64,000 nucleotides of DNA from positions 62,001-126,000 of the forward strand of contig NZ_MWWV01000018.1 in assembly GCF_002259645.1 (NCBI RefSeq), in the 5' to 3' direction. The notes under the pieces are model-generated. The model had not been told where the DNA came from. It saw only the letters and a list, made by a program, of their open reading frames with translations, and ran no database searches. Positions 1 through 9,191 of this stretch are shown in pieces. This DNA comes from Bifidobacterium tissieri (GTDB lineage Bacteria; Actinomycetota; Actinomycetes; Actinomycetales; Bifidobacteriaceae). Each line of letters begins with the position of its first letter. The stretch's first letter is position 1. Made by a program: the position numbers and the translations under genes.

Positions 1-1842
1 AACATCAGGAATCGTCACCATTTCAGGGCCCTTGGATACGACGATATTGACCGAATCACCCCAATGCATCTGGGTTCCGGCCTTCACCGACGCGGAGATG
101 ACCGTGCCCGACTCCACGGTATCGGAATACATCTCCGACGTGGTCACCTTGAGCTTCGCATCGTTCAGCGAGGACAATGCATCCTCCTTGGATTCGCCCA
201 CGATATTCGGCATGCTCACCGGCATCGGACCCTTGGACAGTGTCACGGTGATCGGATCCCCATGACGAAGCGTGGTGCCGGGCTGGGGATCGATGCTGAG
301 CAGTGCGCCTTCCGGCACATCAAGCGAATACTGATCCCGCTCCTTATCATGGGTCACATTGTCGAATCCCAGTTGTTGCAATGTGTTCAGTGGCGTTTTG
401 CCATTGTCGCTCGATGCGTCGGTGATGTCCTCGGGAATGGTGGCTTCGCGTACGCCCTTGGAGACGATGATCGTCATCGTGTCGCCGTTGCGTTTACTCA
501 CACGATCGCCGACATTGGCCGGATCGGAGGAGATCACGGATCCCTCCGCTACATCGTCACTGTACTGTCCCGTGGTCGTATATGGGATGCCGGCCACCTT
601 CAGGGCGCGCTCGTACTTGGCGAAATCGGCCCCCTTGAGTGAACAGTTCTGCCCGGTCTCGCAGGACACATCGTCCGCAGACGGCACCGTCCAATAGCTA
701 CCCGGTCCAAGGAAATACCACCAGGCGTAGCCGCCGCCTATCATGACGGCCAACAGCAGAGCCGCTCCCGACACGATGGCGATCCTCCGCAGATTCCCCT
801 GTCGCGCCTGATGAGTCATAGTCTCGCCATCGGCGGCAGTGGCGTCGACGATTTGCGTCTCCGTCTCATCCGGAGAAGCCTGCGTGGCCGTCTGGCCCAT
901 GTCGCTGCCAGTCGTCGAAGCCATGTCCGAGGGAAGTACGCTGGTTGCGGTTTCCCCATTGTTGCGGGTTCGATACGACAGTTCGGCGGGGGAGAGCGTC
1001 GTGGTCAGCGCATGCAGCTCCCGTAATGCCGATGCCGCGTCGGCCGGGCGCTCCGCGACCTGTCTCGCCGTCAGATGGGCGATGAAATCGGATATGGACT
1101 TTGGCATGCCGGGGTGGTCGGCGGTCAGTCGGGGAATGTCCTCATGCACATGCTTGAACACCATGGTCACCGGGTTGTCGGATGCGAACGGCACCTCGCC
1201 GGTCAGCATCTCCCATGCCATGATTCCCACGGAATACAGGTCTCCTTGCGGAAGAGCCTGATTGTTCTCGATCATTTCCGGTGCGAGATAGGCGGCGGTG
1301 CCCAGTAGCATGCCGGTGGTGGCAAGCGTCGCCTGGGACGCCGCCTTCGCCAGACCGAAATCCGTGATCTGCACCCGTCCGCGGTCGTTGAGCAGGATGT
1401 TCTCCGGCTTGATGTCCCGATGCACCACGCCCACGGCATGCGCGGCGGATAACCCATCCAGAACCTCGCCCACAATGCGCAACGTCTCCCTGACGGTGAA
1501 GACCCCCTGCTGGCTCATCTCGTATCGCAGGTTCACGCCATGCACGTATTCCATGACCAGATAGTCGAGTCCTTCGAATTCACCGGTGTCATAGATCTGC
1601 ACGATGTGCGGATTCGCTATGGCGGCGGCGGAACGTGCCTCCCGTTGGAATCGTTGAACGAACTGATCGCGATGTGGCCCCTGCGCCAGCTGGGTGTGCA
1701 TGATCTTGATCGCCACCGTGCGGTCCAGACGCACGTCGGTCGCCTCATACACCGTGGCCATGCCGCCTTCGGCGATCTTCCTCGTCACCTGATATCGAGC
1801 GTCGAGGACATGCCCCACGGGATTTTCCATCGCTTCGTTCAT
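1..1842 (-). CDS. pknB: Ser/Thr protein kinase with PASTA repeats (PknB/Stk type), C-terminus cut by window edge
   Basis: Membrane Ser/Thr kinase of the PASTA family, which senses peptidoglycan or muropeptides outside and phosphorylates cell-division and wall proteins inside. The 614 codons present carry a glycine-rich loop (IAEGGMATVYEA), the catalytic loop VHRDIKPEN near residue 137 and the DFG of ITDFGLAK near 160. One transmembrane helix lies near residues 350-370 (VSGAALLLAVMIGGGYAWWY). Outside it are three PASTA-like repeats, each ending in a V-SKG-type motif, and a fourth appears to begin at the edge. I chose the ATG at 1842 (MNEAMENPVGH) because the ATG at 1850 runs into a stop; an AGGA lies upstream. 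It follows the polyprenyl synthase by 50 bp on the same strand, so co-transcription is possible. All key kinase residues are present; only the end is missing. Confidence 0.93.
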   Translation of the reverse strand, partial: MNEAMENPVGHVLDARYQVTRKIAEGGMATVYEATDVRLDRTVAIKIMHTQLAQGPHRDQFVQRFQREARSAAAIANPHIVQIYDTGEFEGLDYLVMEYVHGVNLRYEMSQQGVFTVRETLRIVGEVLDGLSAAHAVGVVHRDIKPENILLNDRGRVQITDFGLAKAASQATLATTGMLLGTAAYLAPEMIENNQALPQGDLYSVGIMAWEMLTGEVPFASDNPVTMVFKHVHEDIPRLTADHPGMPKSISDFIAHLTARQVAERPADAASALRELHALTTTLSPAELSYRTRNNGETATSVLPSDMASTTGSDMGQTATQASPDETETQIVDATAADGETMTHQARQGNLRRIAIVSGAALLLAVMIGGGYAWWYFLGPGSYWTVPSADDVSCETGQNCSLKGADFAKYERALKVAGIPYTTTGQYSDDVAEGSVISSDPANVGDRVSKRNGDTMTIIVSKGVREATIPEDITDASSDNGKTPLNTLQQLGFDNVTHDKERDQYSLDVPEGALLSIDPQPGTTLRHGDPITVTLSKGPMPVSMPNIVGESKEDALSSLNDAKLKVTTSEMYSDTVESGTVISASVKAGTQMHWGDSVNIVVSKGPEMVTIPDV

Positions 1843-1892
1843 ATTCTCATCCTACGTTCGTGTGAACAGGCCGTTTGGTGCTCCTGCGTCGT

Positions 1893-3032
1893 TCAGTCAC
1901 GAATATCCGCGGGAACGAACCGTGCGCACATGACGTGCAGTGATGCCAGTGCGTCGTCGTCCAGATCAAGTGCGCGTCCGGTATCGGCGATGGCGGTCTT
2001 CGTCTGCGACCACAGCGACGCGATCCGCTCGCGGGAGCGACGGACCGCAGACGTCTCAGTGAACAAATCGATGACATGCCGCACGACTTCGGCATCGCGT
2101 TCCTGGGCGACGAAGCAACGACGGAGATATGCCGCCTGCTCCGGGCTTGCCCCGGACAAAGCGTCGGCCAGCAGTACGGTGCGCTTGCCCTCCCGAATGT
2201 CGCCGCCCACGGGCTTGCCCGTCACTTTGGGGTCTGAAACCACGTCGAGCAGATCGTCCGCCAATTGGAATGCCAGACCAAGCGGCATGCCGATCGATTC
2301 CGCCGTCGTGGAGGCTGTGCCGCCGTCGACGCCGGCGGCCAGCAGCGCGAGACGGATCGGTGCGATGGTGGTGTAGCTGGCGGTCTTCCAACGGAACACC
2401 GCCAATGAGTTGCGGGCAAGATTCTCGGGATCGTCCAACGATAGGTGCTCGGCGGCAAGATCGAGCACCTGCCCGATCTCCACTTCCCGGTGCATGGTGA
2501 GGAATCCCGACATGATGCCTTCGTGGTTCGGCAGTTCCACGGCCGCTGCGTTGACAATGTCCACGCTGGCGGTGGCGAGCAGATCGCCCAGCATGATGCC
2601 CAGTCCCGATCCGAAGGACGCCGCTGATGCGACGGTCGTGTCGTCGTATCGTTCGGCTGTCATTGAGGCCAGCGCCTTATGGGCGGCCGGCTTGCCCCGA
2701 CGTACGTCGGCCTCGTCGATGATGTCGTCGTGCACGAGCGCCGCGGTCTGGAACACCTCGATGGCGCACGCCAGATCCAGTGCTCTGCCTCGTGCGTTCG
2801 CGTCGGACGAGGTGCCGGTCAGCGCATCGTAGAACGCCATCAGCAGACGTGCCCGTAGCCGCTTGCCTCCTTCGCTCGACACACACGCCTGACGGACGAC
2901 ATCGTCATACAGTCGTCCGCAGTCGAATCCGGACAATGCGTCGTTCATGGGGGAGCAGTGCCGGACGATCAGTTCGCCGATGCGGGACTCGATGTCGTTG
3001 CCGGTGATATGCGAAGAAGCCTGAACAGTCAT
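1893..3032 (-). CDS. Polyprenyl (isoprenyl) diphosphate synthase
   Basis: Trans-type prenyl diphosphate synthase, 379 residues, which condenses isopentenyl diphosphate onto an allylic primer. The first aspartate-rich motif is HDDIIDE near residue 101 and the second is QLADDLLDVVSD near 258; the usual GGKRLR and K-T motifs are also present. The chain length of the product cannot be read safely from sequence. The frame is open to 3101, but I prefer the ATG at 3032 (MTVQASSH): no Shine-Dalgarno precedes it, yet a TAGGCT hexamer ends 7 nt before it, a pattern seen repeatedly here for putative leaderless genes. The kinase gene follows on the same strand. Likely roles are supply of a lipid carrier precursor or a quinone-type side chain; the window does not settle which. 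Confidence 0.9.
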   Translation of the reverse strand: MTVQASSHITGNDIESRIGELIVRHCSPMNDALSGFDCGRLYDDVVRQACVSSEGGKRLRARLLMAFYDALTGTSSDANARGRALDLACAIEVFQTAALVHDDIIDEADVRRGKPAAHKALASMTAERYDDTTVASAASFGSGLGIMLGDLLATASVDIVNAAAVELPNHEGIMSGFLTMHREVEIGQVLDLAAEHLSLDDPENLARNSLAVFRWKTASYTTIAPIRLALLAAGVDGGTASTTAESIGMPLGLAFQLADDLLDVVSDPKVTGKPVGGDIREGKRTVLLADALSGASPEQAAYLRRCFVAQERDAEVVRHVIDLFTETSAVRRSRERIASLWSQTKTAIADTGRALDLDDDALASLHVMCARFVPADIRD

Positions 3033-3039
3033 ATTAACC

Positions 3040-3045
3040 AGCCTA
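3040..3045 (-). promoter_or_regulatory. -10 hexamer of a putative leaderless promoter (polyprenyl synthase)
   Basis: Minus-strand TAGGCT, 7 nt before the ATG at 3032. No Shine-Dalgarno lies between. Transcription would start at or next to the start codon. Confidence 0.45.
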
Positions 3046-3174
3046 TCGAACCGGTATTGACAAACGGTGATATTCCGGGCGGGGTTTCCATTCGACCACA
3101 TTGGCCGCGAATACTAGGCGTGCGCGATGGCGGCACGCATAGTGGAAACGGGACGGAGGAACGACGGAATACGA

Positions 3175-3219
3175 CTCCCGTTTCATCCGGGCCGATGAAT
3201 GGACCGGACGAAACGGGAG
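3175..3219 (+). promoter_or_regulatory. Leader hairpin before the DUF4192-like gene
   Basis: CTCCCGTTTC (3175-3184) pairs perfectly with GAAACGGGAG (3210-3219). After one mismatch, an inner TCCGG/CCGGA stem continues the helix. It ends about 8 nt before the AAGGAGG ribosome site, with no T-run. It could modulate ribosome access or mRNA stability, or be a protein-binding site. Function unproven. Confidence 0.45.
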
Positions 3220-3243
3220 CACGGACGCAAGGAGGCGACCACA

Positions 3244-3909
3244 ATGACGATCGAAGTAGGGCTCAGACCGCTGGAAGGAGCCTACGCCACCGCAGAGGGG
3301 CGTGAAGCGATGAGAATGGACGACGCGGAGATCACCGAGCTTCGGCGGCGTTTCCGAGCCAACCGCAGAACTCAGGGAATACGACAGGCGGACATCGACT
3401 GGTTCCGGGATCCGTTCGATGTCTGGCATCGATGGCTGGTCAATGGTCTTGTCGAGGTCGCCCCCGAAGCGCTGATGAAGCTGTGCGTCGGCATGAACGA
3501 GACGCTGGCCATGCGCGACGCGATCATCCTTGCGCCGATGACGGGTGTGAGCAAGGACGATCTGTTCGAACTGGTGACGAACCCGCATTCGGAATCCAGC
3601 TCCGCGCTGGTGTGCAACACGTTGACCCGCGGGTTCGAGGACCCGTCCCTGTCGCCGAACCCGCAGCGCTGTCAGCGCAGTATCGATGCACTGGCGCATA
3701 TGATCACGCTGGCTCCCGAGGACTACGGCGCACAGCCATTGGCGGCACTCGCCTATCTGCTGTGGTGGGTGGGCAGGGACGACCAGTCGCTGGCCTGTTC
3801 GCTCAGGGCGCTATATGTGGATGATTCCTGCACAATGGCCACGATTCTGCTGGGCGTCGTACAACGGGACATCCATCCGGCATGGATTCATGCCACCAAA
3901 CGGGAATAA
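3244..3909 (+). CDS. DUF4192-like conserved actinobacterial protein
   Basis: A 221-residue cytoplasmic protein with no signal peptide or membrane segment. The C-terminal half (PLAALAYLLWWVGRDDQSLA followed by ALYVDDSCTMATIL) resembles the repeat-like end of DUF4192 proteins, a family of unknown function in actinobacteria. The region around MRDAIILAPM also fits. An upstream ATG at 3199 is in frame, but the ATG at 3244 has a strong AAGGAGG about 10 nt ahead and is preferred. It is divergent from the polyprenyl synthase and sits directly upstream of rpoD, with rpoD having its own promoter candidate. I assign the family by resemblance only; no catalytic residues are evident. Confidence 0.8.
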   Translation: MTIEVGLRPLEGAYATAEGREAMRMDDAEITELRRRFRANRRTQGIRQADIDWFRDPFDVWHRWLVNGLVEVAPEALMKLCVGMNETLAMRDAIILAPMTGVSKDDLFELVTNPHSESSSALVCNTLTRGFEDPSLSPNPQRCQRSIDALAHMITLAPEDYGAQPLAALAYLLWWVGRDDQSLACSLRALYVDDSCTMATILLGVVQRDIHPAWIHATKRE

Positions 3910-3953
3910 TCGTCCTTGGAACGTGGTTCACTCTATTAGTTGACAATTTGCTC

Positions 3954-3982
3954 TTGCCATAAGTGTGTCTTCGTGCTATAGG
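3954..3982 (+). promoter_or_regulatory. Promoter candidate for rpoD
   Basis: TTGCCA (3954-3959) and TATAGG (3977-3982) are separated by 17 bp, and a TGC just before the -10 makes it an extended -10. A second TTGACA at 3940-3945 is not correctly spaced from this -10. Expected leader is about 25 nt. Confidence 0.5.
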
Positions 3983-4014
3983 AGACGCCGACAGGACGAA
4001 CCAGGAGGACAAGT

Positions 4015-5328
4015 TTGGCCACCGAGAAGGCAACACGGAAGACGACCCGTACCAGGAAGACGTCAGGTGCCGCAAAGACGACGAAGACTCGCAAGAGCGC
4101 CGCCGCCAAGAAGGCCGAGCAGGAGCCGACCAAGCAGAACGGTGATCTGCTGGAAGGCGACGACCTGCTGGACGACGTCGAGGACATCGACGACGAGGAT
4201 TTCGACGAGGACGATGTCGAAGACGTTGACGACGACACCGACATCGAGGAGTCGGACGACGACGAGAACTCGGGCGACGACTCCGAAGAGGAGGAGAAGC
4301 CCAAGCCGCCGGAACAGCCCAAGGAGAAGGGCGCGTTCGTCGTCACCGATCTGGATGACGACGACAACTACACCCCTTCGGGCAACCCGAAGCGTCGTGT
4401 GATCGCCACCGGTGCCACCGCGGACCCCGTCAAGGATTACCTCAAGCAGATCGGACGCGTCAGCCTGCTGAACGCCGAGCAGGAGGTTGACCTGTCCGAG
4501 CGCATCGAGGCAGGCCTGTACGCGCAGCATCTTCTGGACACCGAAGGCGACCAGCTTGACTTCAAGCGCAAGCGCGAGCTCAAATGGGCCGCGAACGACG
4601 GACGCAAGGCGAAGGACCACCTGCTGGAGGCCAACCTCCGACTCGTGGTCTCCCTGGCCAAGCGCTACACCGGACGAGGCATGCTGTTCCTGGACCTGAT
4701 CCAGGAGGGCAACCTCGGTCTGATCCGCGCCGTGGAGAAGTTCGACTGGAAGAAGGGCTTCAAGTTCTCGACCTACGCCACCTGGTGGATCCGTCAGGCC
4801 ATCACCCGAGCCATGGCCGATCAGGCCCGCACCATCCGCGTGCCCGTCCACATGGTCGAAGTCATCAACAAGCTCTCCCGCGTGCAGCGCCAGATGCTGC
4901 AGGATCTTGGTCGCGAACCCACGCCGGACGAGCTGGCCCGCGAGCTCGACATGCCGGTCGAGAAGGTCCAGGAGGTCCAGAAGTACGGTCGTGAGCCCAT
5001 TTCGCTGCACACCCCGTTGGGCGAGGACGGCGATTCCGAGTTCGGCGATCTGATCGAGGACACCGATGCCATCGCGCCGTCCGACGCGGTCGCGTTCTCG
5101 CTGTTGCAGGAACAGTTCAAGCAGGTGCTCGAAACCCTGTCGCCGCGCGAGGCCGGAGTGATCAAGATGCGCTACGGTCTGGAGGACGGCCAGCCCAAGA
5201 CCCTGGACGATATCGGCCGCGTGTACGGCGTCACCCGTGAACGCATCCGTCAGATCGAATCCAAGACGATGTCGAAGCTGCGTCACCCGTCCCGCTCCCA
5301 GACGCTGAGGGACTTCCTCGATCAGTGA
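4015..5328 (+). CDS. rpoD: Primary RNA polymerase sigma factor (sigma-70, HrdB/SigA type)
   Basis: Housekeeping sigma factor of 437 residues that directs RNA polymerase to -10/-35 promoters. Region 1.2 starts at [16 protein letters not shown]. Region 2 holds [32 protein letters not shown] and [15 protein letters not shown]. Region 4 ends with [20 protein letters not shown], the -35-binding helix-turn-helix. The start is TTG at 4015, set by AGGAGG at 4003-4008. The first 40 residues are rich in Lys, Thr and Ala, and residues about 43-100 are almost entirely Asp/Glu, an extreme charge switch as seen in actinobacterial primary sigma factors. A clear terminator follows. Confidence 0.97.
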   Translation: MATEKATRKTTRTRKTSGAAKTTKTRKSAAAKKAEQEPTKQNGDLLEGDDLLDDVEDIDDEDFDEDDVEDVDDDTDIEESDDDENSGDDSEEEEKPKPPEQPKEKGAFVVTDLDDDDNYTPSGNPKRRVIATGATADPVKDYLKQIGRVSLLNAEQEVDLSERIEAGLYAQHLLDTEGDQLDFKRKRELKWAANDGRKAKDHLLEANLRLVVSLAKRYTGRGMLFLDLIQEGNLGLIRAVEKFDWKKGFKFSTYATWWIRQAITRAMADQARTIRVPVHMVEVINKLSRVQRQMLQDLGREPTPDELARELDMPVEKVQEVQKYGREPISLHTPLGEDGDSEFGDLIEDTDAIAPSDAVAFSLLQEQFKQVLETLSPREAGVIKMRYGLEDGQPKTLDDIGRVYGVTRERIRQIESKTMSKLRHPSRSQTLRDFLDQ

Positions 5329-5357
5329 CCGGGTGACCGAAACCGGTTCCGTTCATT

Positions 5358-5387
5358 CGCTCCTCCGCCATACGGGGGAGCGTTTCC
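5358..5387 (+). terminator. Rho-independent terminator after rpoD
   Basis: CGCTCCTCCG (5358-5367) pairs with CGGGGGAGCG (5373-5382) through ten pairs, one of them a T-G wobble, with loop CCATA and a short TTT tail. Confidence 0.75.
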
Positions 5388-5393
5388 ATGTGG

Positions 5394-5412
5394 GCATGCC
5401 GCGACGGCATGC
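5394..5412 (+). promoter_or_regulatory. Short perfect inverted repeat in the parE upstream region
   Basis: GCATGCCG and CGGCATGC flank a 3-nt centre (CGA). It lies about 40 bp before the parE Shine-Dalgarno. It could be a protein site or a small leader hairpin; no T-run follows. Confidence 0.35.
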
Positions 5413-5455
5413 GGTATAGGCGACGATACACGAGTCGCGTTAGCGAAGGAGGGCC

Positions 5456-7708
5456 ATGGCGGCGCAGAAGGAAGAATACGGCGCGAAGGACCTGGCGGTT
5501 CTCGAAGGATTGGACGCGGTTCGCAAGCGTCCTGGTATGTACATCGGCACCACTGATTCCCAAGGACTCATGCACTGTCTCTGGGAGATCATCGACAACT
5601 CGGTGGATGAGGCGCTCGCGGGCTTCTGCACGCGGATCATCGTAACGCTGCACACCGATGGATCGATCACCGTGGCCGACAACGGTCGTGGCATCCCTGT
5701 CGACAAGGAACCCAAAACCGGTCTGAGCGGCGTGGAGGTGGTCCTCACCAAGCTGCATGCCGGCGCGAAGTTCGGCAATTCCTCATATAACGCCGTCGGC
5801 GGTTTGCATGGCGTGGGCTCCTCCGTGGTCAATGCGCTGAGCTCCCGACTGGACGTCGAGGTTGACCGTAACGGCAAGACCTATCGCATGGAGTTCCACC
5901 AGGGGCATCCGGGGGTCTATTCCGACGCCGACCCCGAGCATCCTTCACCGGATTCCCCCTTCAAGAAGACCCGCAAGCGGTCTCCGACCGAACTGCGTGA
6001 GGTGGGCACGGTGGACGCCAATGTCACCGGCACCCGCATCCGCTACTGGGCGGACCCCGAGATCTTCAACCGTACGGCGAAATTCAGCTACGAGCAGCTG
6101 ATCGACCGCGTGCGGCAGACCAGCTTCCTCGTTCCGGGACTGTCGATCACCGTGATCGACGAGAACGTGCCGGAAACCGGTGACGAATCCATCGACGACG
6201 TGCGTGAGACGGATGATACGTTGCGGGAGCAGCGGGTACGCTCCGTCGAGGAGACGGCCGATGCCGAGACCGCCGGCGACGAAATCCCCGCATCGGCGAC
6301 AGTGAAAGAGCGTTCCGGTCACGCCCGCGTGGAGGAGTTTTTTCACACCGGCGGCGTGGTGGATTACGTGGACTTTCTGTCCAAGGGCGAGCCGGTATGT
6401 GGCATCTGGCATATCTCCGGCGAGGGCACCTATGAGGAGGAGACCCAGGTGGTGGGTCCCACCGGCGACCTTCACGCCCAGATGGTCGAGCGCACCTGCG
6501 GGGTGGATATCGCACTCCGCTGGACCAATGATTATGACACCACCATCCGTAGCTTCGTCAACGTAGTGGAAACCCCCGGCGGGGGGATGCACGTGGATGG
6601 GTTCCTCAATGCGATCACCCGGCAGGTGCGCAAGACCGTGGAGGCCAATGCGCGTCGGCTCAAGGTGAATCTCAAGGACTCCAGTACCAAGATCGAACGC
6701 GATGATGTGACCACTGGTCTGGTCGCGGTGGTCACGGTGCGCATCGCCGAGCCGCAGTTCCAGGGACAGACCAAGGATGTGCTCGGCACAGCGCAGGTCA
6801 AGCCGATCGTCACCAGGCTCACCGACAAGCAGTTCGGCGAGATGATCACTGGTGCGAAACGCGGCTACAAGGAGCCGTCCTCCCGCGTGCTGGAGAAGAT
6901 CGTCGGCGAGATGCATGCCCGCATTCAGGCACGCAAGACCAAGGAGGTCACGAGGCGGAAGAACGCGCTGGAATCCGCATCCATGCCGTCCAAGCTGTCG
7001 GACTGCCAGCCGGGCAACGACGATATCGCCGAGCTGTTCATCGTGGAGGGCGACTCCGCACTCGGCACCGCCAAGGCCGCCCGCAATTCCGGCTTCCAGG
7101 CCCTGCTGCCCATTCGAGGCAAGATCCTCAACGTGCAGAAGGCGTCGATCTCGCAGATGCTGGCGAACAAGGAATGCGGTGCGATCATTCAGGTGGTCGG
7201 TGCGGGATCGGGGGCGACCTTCGATATTTCGCAGGCGCGATACAACAAGGTCATCATGATGACCGATGCCGATGTGGATGGCGCGCACATCCGCATCCTG
7301 TTGCTCACCCTGTTCTACCGGTACATGCGGCCGCTCATCGAAGCCGGTCATGTGTATGCCGCCGTACCGCCACTGCACCGCATCGCGTTGACGGGCAAAC
7401 GCAAGGGCGAATACATCTACACGTACTCCGATGATGAGCTGGCGTCGAAGCTCGAGCAGCTCCGACACGATCGTATCGGGTTTGATGAGGACATCCAGCG
7501 GTACAAGGGCCTGGGTGAGATGGATGCCGATCAGCTGGCCGACACGACCATGGATCCGCGTACGCGTATGCTGCGTCGCATTCGCATGGAGGACGCCGCC
7601 CAGGCCGCGGACATCTTCGACCTGCTTATGGGCGGTGAGGTGCCTCCGCGTAAGAAGTTCATCGTGGACAACGCCGACGACTTCGATCGGTCCAATATCG
7701 ACGCCTGA
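5456..7708 (+). CDS. parE: DNA topoisomerase IV subunit B (type IIA, ATPase subunit)
   Basis: ATPase/TOPRIM subunit, 750 residues, that powers decatenation and supercoil removal with ParC. The GHKL ATPase fold shows EIIDNSVDEAL and DNGRGIPVD. The TOPRIM part shows EGDSALGTAKAARN and DADVDGAHIRILLL, and the C-terminal motif is QRYKGLGEMDADQL. An acidic, low-complexity insert of about 45 residues (roughly 240-285, rich in Glu, Asp and Ala) interrupts the transducer region. The GAAGGAGG before the ATG at 5456 fixes the start. Its partner parC is 8.5 kb away on the other strand, so the two are not an operon. The ParE rather than GyrB call rests on the ParC-like partner and on gyrB normally lying near oriC in this genus. 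Confidence 0.92.
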   Translation: MAAQKEEYGAKDLAVLEGLDAVRKRPGMYIGTTDSQGLMHCLWEIIDNSVDEALAGFCTRIIVTLHTDGSITVADNGRGIPVDKEPKTGLSGVEVVLTKLHAGAKFGNSSYNAVGGLHGVGSSVVNALSSRLDVEVDRNGKTYRMEFHQGHPGVYSDADPEHPSPDSPFKKTRKRSPTELREVGTVDANVTGTRIRYWADPEIFNRTAKFSYEQLIDRVRQTSFLVPGLSITVIDENVPETGDESIDDVRETDDTLREQRVRSVEETADAETAGDEIPASATVKERSGHARVEEFFHTGGVVDYVDFLSKGEPVCGIWHISGEGTYEEETQVVGPTGDLHAQMVERTCGVDIALRWTNDYDTTIRSFVNVVETPGGGMHVDGFLNAITRQVRKTVEANARRLKVNLKDSSTKIERDDVTTGLVAVVTVRIAEPQFQGQTKDVLGTAQVKPIVTRLTDKQFGEMITGAKRGYKEPSSRVLEKIVGEMHARIQARKTKEVTRRKNALESASMPSKLSDCQPGNDDIAELFIVEGDSALGTAKAARNSGFQALLPIRGKILNVQKASISQMLANKECGAIIQVVGAGSGATFDISQARYNKVIMMTDADVDGAHIRILLLTLFYRYMRPLIEAGHVYAAVPPLHRIALTGKRKGEYIYTYSDDELASKLEQLRHDRIGFDEDIQRYKGLGEMDADQLADTTMDPRTRMLRRIRMEDAAQAADIFDLLMGGEVPPRKKFIVDNADDFDRSNIDA

Positions 7709-7740
7709 CGATTCGTGGCATGCCACTCGGTTGGTGCCGT

Positions 7741-7783
7741 GAAATGTGGATAACTTTTCAGTTATTCCACTTATCCACATTTC
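7741..7783. promoter_or_regulatory. Inverted pair of perfect DnaA boxes
   Basis: TGTGGATAA (7745-7753) and TTATCCACA (7771-7779) are both exact consensus DnaA boxes in opposite orientation. They sit inside a perfect 13-bp inverted repeat (7741-7753 and 7771-7783) with a 17-nt AT-rich centre. A partial extra copy, TTATTCCAC, lies at 7762-7770. The element falls between parE and the unrecognised gene at 7887. The matching RNA hairpin has no T-run, so a terminator role is less likely than DnaA binding. Confidence 0.7.
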
Positions 7784-7886
7784 TGCACCGGTCGGTGGTA
7801 GCTGATTTTCCAACGTGCCATAGTGTGCCTTGCACAGGCCTTCCGGAAGGTCCGGCAGGGACAATGGTGCGCAAAGAAGGGTAATC

Positions 7887-9191
7887 ATGTCCACGAAATT
7901 CAATATGGATGCCAGGGGATTCCTGCAGACGCTCAACAAGCTCGAGCGTCGGTTCGACGAGCTGACCTCGCGGGAATCGCAGCGGCGGGTGTACGAGAAC
8001 AACGGCGTCAACCCCGAACCGCTTGACCATCGCCTGTATGTGCTGGCGCATGAGGTGTTCACCAATACCGGATGGTCCATGGACCTGTTCTCGGCGGCCG
8101 CATGCTTCGATGTGGCGCTGATGGACGAATGCCGGAGGTTCCTGCGAGGCTCCGCCTCGGTGGTGCGTCGGTATGGCCTGCCGGTATGGCTGTACGATCT
8201 GATGAGCGCGTCCACGCTCGCCGCCTATACGGGGGAGCCGTCCGACCGCATGCCGAAATGTATTCGCGTTCTCACCCCGCGTGAGCTCGCCATTCGCGGC
8301 ATGGCGAAGGGGCGCAAGCGGTTTGGCACCAAGAAGCAGCGCAAGGAGGACGTCTGGCAGTTCGTTCGTGAGACCCATCGTCTCGGTGCCTTCACCATGC
8401 TCAAATGGGGCGAACAAGAGCCGAAAAGCCTGTCCATCGCCCGCATGATGCTCACTGATCCGGGCATCGGCATGAGCATGCTCCGCGACGACGCCGGCGT
8501 GGATGACATGGGTGCCGTTCCCGATTACCGGTATCGTCGTGTGGTCGCCTATGAGGAGGAGCTGATGGACGAGGTCGGTCGGTGGGACGCCGAACATCGG
8601 GATGGCGTCTCCGCGACCGATGATGGGTGCGGCTTTGCGGCCATCGGCGCGCGATATCTGCGTGACGCCGAGCGGCTGATCGAGGCGTATCGCCAACTGT
8701 GGGATACGGAGACGCCTCGATCACGTGATGTGCTGCTGTCCGCGGGCAACCGGGACGGCGATCGGGATATGCCGTTGTGGCAGAATCCGCTGACGTTGCG
8801 CAATCTCGCCATATCGTTGCTGGGGTCCGCTCTGTCGTCCGACCTGATCGTCGGATTCGAGGAGCGGGACCGCAGGACGTTCAATCGGGGTGTGGAGCAG
8901 CTGCGAGAGGCGATGACGATCGTAGGGGAGTCCGGTTTCGCCATGATGCCGAGGCTGCTGATCGATCGGTATGATCCCGGCGTCGAATCCCTGCTGTACT
9001 GCAGCGAGGAGGAATCCGAAACGCAGCAGCGATTGTTCCGGGACCTGTGCGAGGGCATGGCCTGTGTGGTGCTGCACCGAGTGACGGATGATCTTCCGGT
9101 CCGGCAAATGGCGATTGCGTTGATCGAATGCGAACTTGGCCAATACGAGGACCTGATCACTGATTGCGAGACCGCCGCTTGCCAAAAGTAG
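7887..9191 (+). CDS. Conserved-looking protein of unknown function
   Basis: A 434-residue, apparently cytoplasmic protein that I do not recognise. It starts MSTKFNMDARGFLQTLNKLERRFDE and is helix-rich and charged, with no signal peptide, membrane helix, Walker motif or metal-binding cluster. A basic patch GMAKGRKRFGTKKQRKED lies near residues 130-150. I chose the ATG at 7887 because AAGAAGG lies about 6 nt before it; the frame is open back to 7830. Codon use matches its neighbours, so it looks like a resident gene. It stands alone: upstream is the DnaA-box element, downstream a LacI-type operator and rbsK. Its position right after the DnaA boxes makes replication-linked expression a reasonable but untested guess. 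Confidence 0.85.
   Translation: MSTKFNMDARGFLQTLNKLERRFDELTSRESQRRVYENNGVNPEPLDHRLYVLAHEVFTNTGWSMDLFSAAACFDVALMDECRRFLRGSASVVRRYGLPVWLYDLMSASTLAAYTGEPSDRMPKCIRVLTPRELAIRGMAKGRKRFGTKKQRKEDVWQFVRETHRLGAFTMLKWGEQEPKSLSIARMMLTDPGIGMSMLRDDAGVDDMGAVPDYRYRRVVAYEEELMDEVGRWDAEHRDGVSATDDGCGFAAIGARYLRDAERLIEAYRQLWDTETPRSRDVLLSAGNRDGDRDMPLWQNPLTLRNLAISLLGSALSSDLIVGFEERDRRTFNRGVEQLREAMTIVGESGFAMMPRLLIDRYDPGVESLLYCSEEESETQQRLFRDLCEGMACVVLHRVTDDLPVRQMAIALIECELGQYEDLITDCETAACQK

Noticed and set aside
3940-3945. TTGACA upstream of rpoD as its -35
   Set aside because: No -10 lies at 16-18 bp; TTGCCA at 3954 gives a 17-bp spacing to TATAGG instead.
5945-8215. 756-codon minus-strand open frame opposite parE and running through the DnaA-box region
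   Set aside because: Antisense shadow; it does not resemble any protein.
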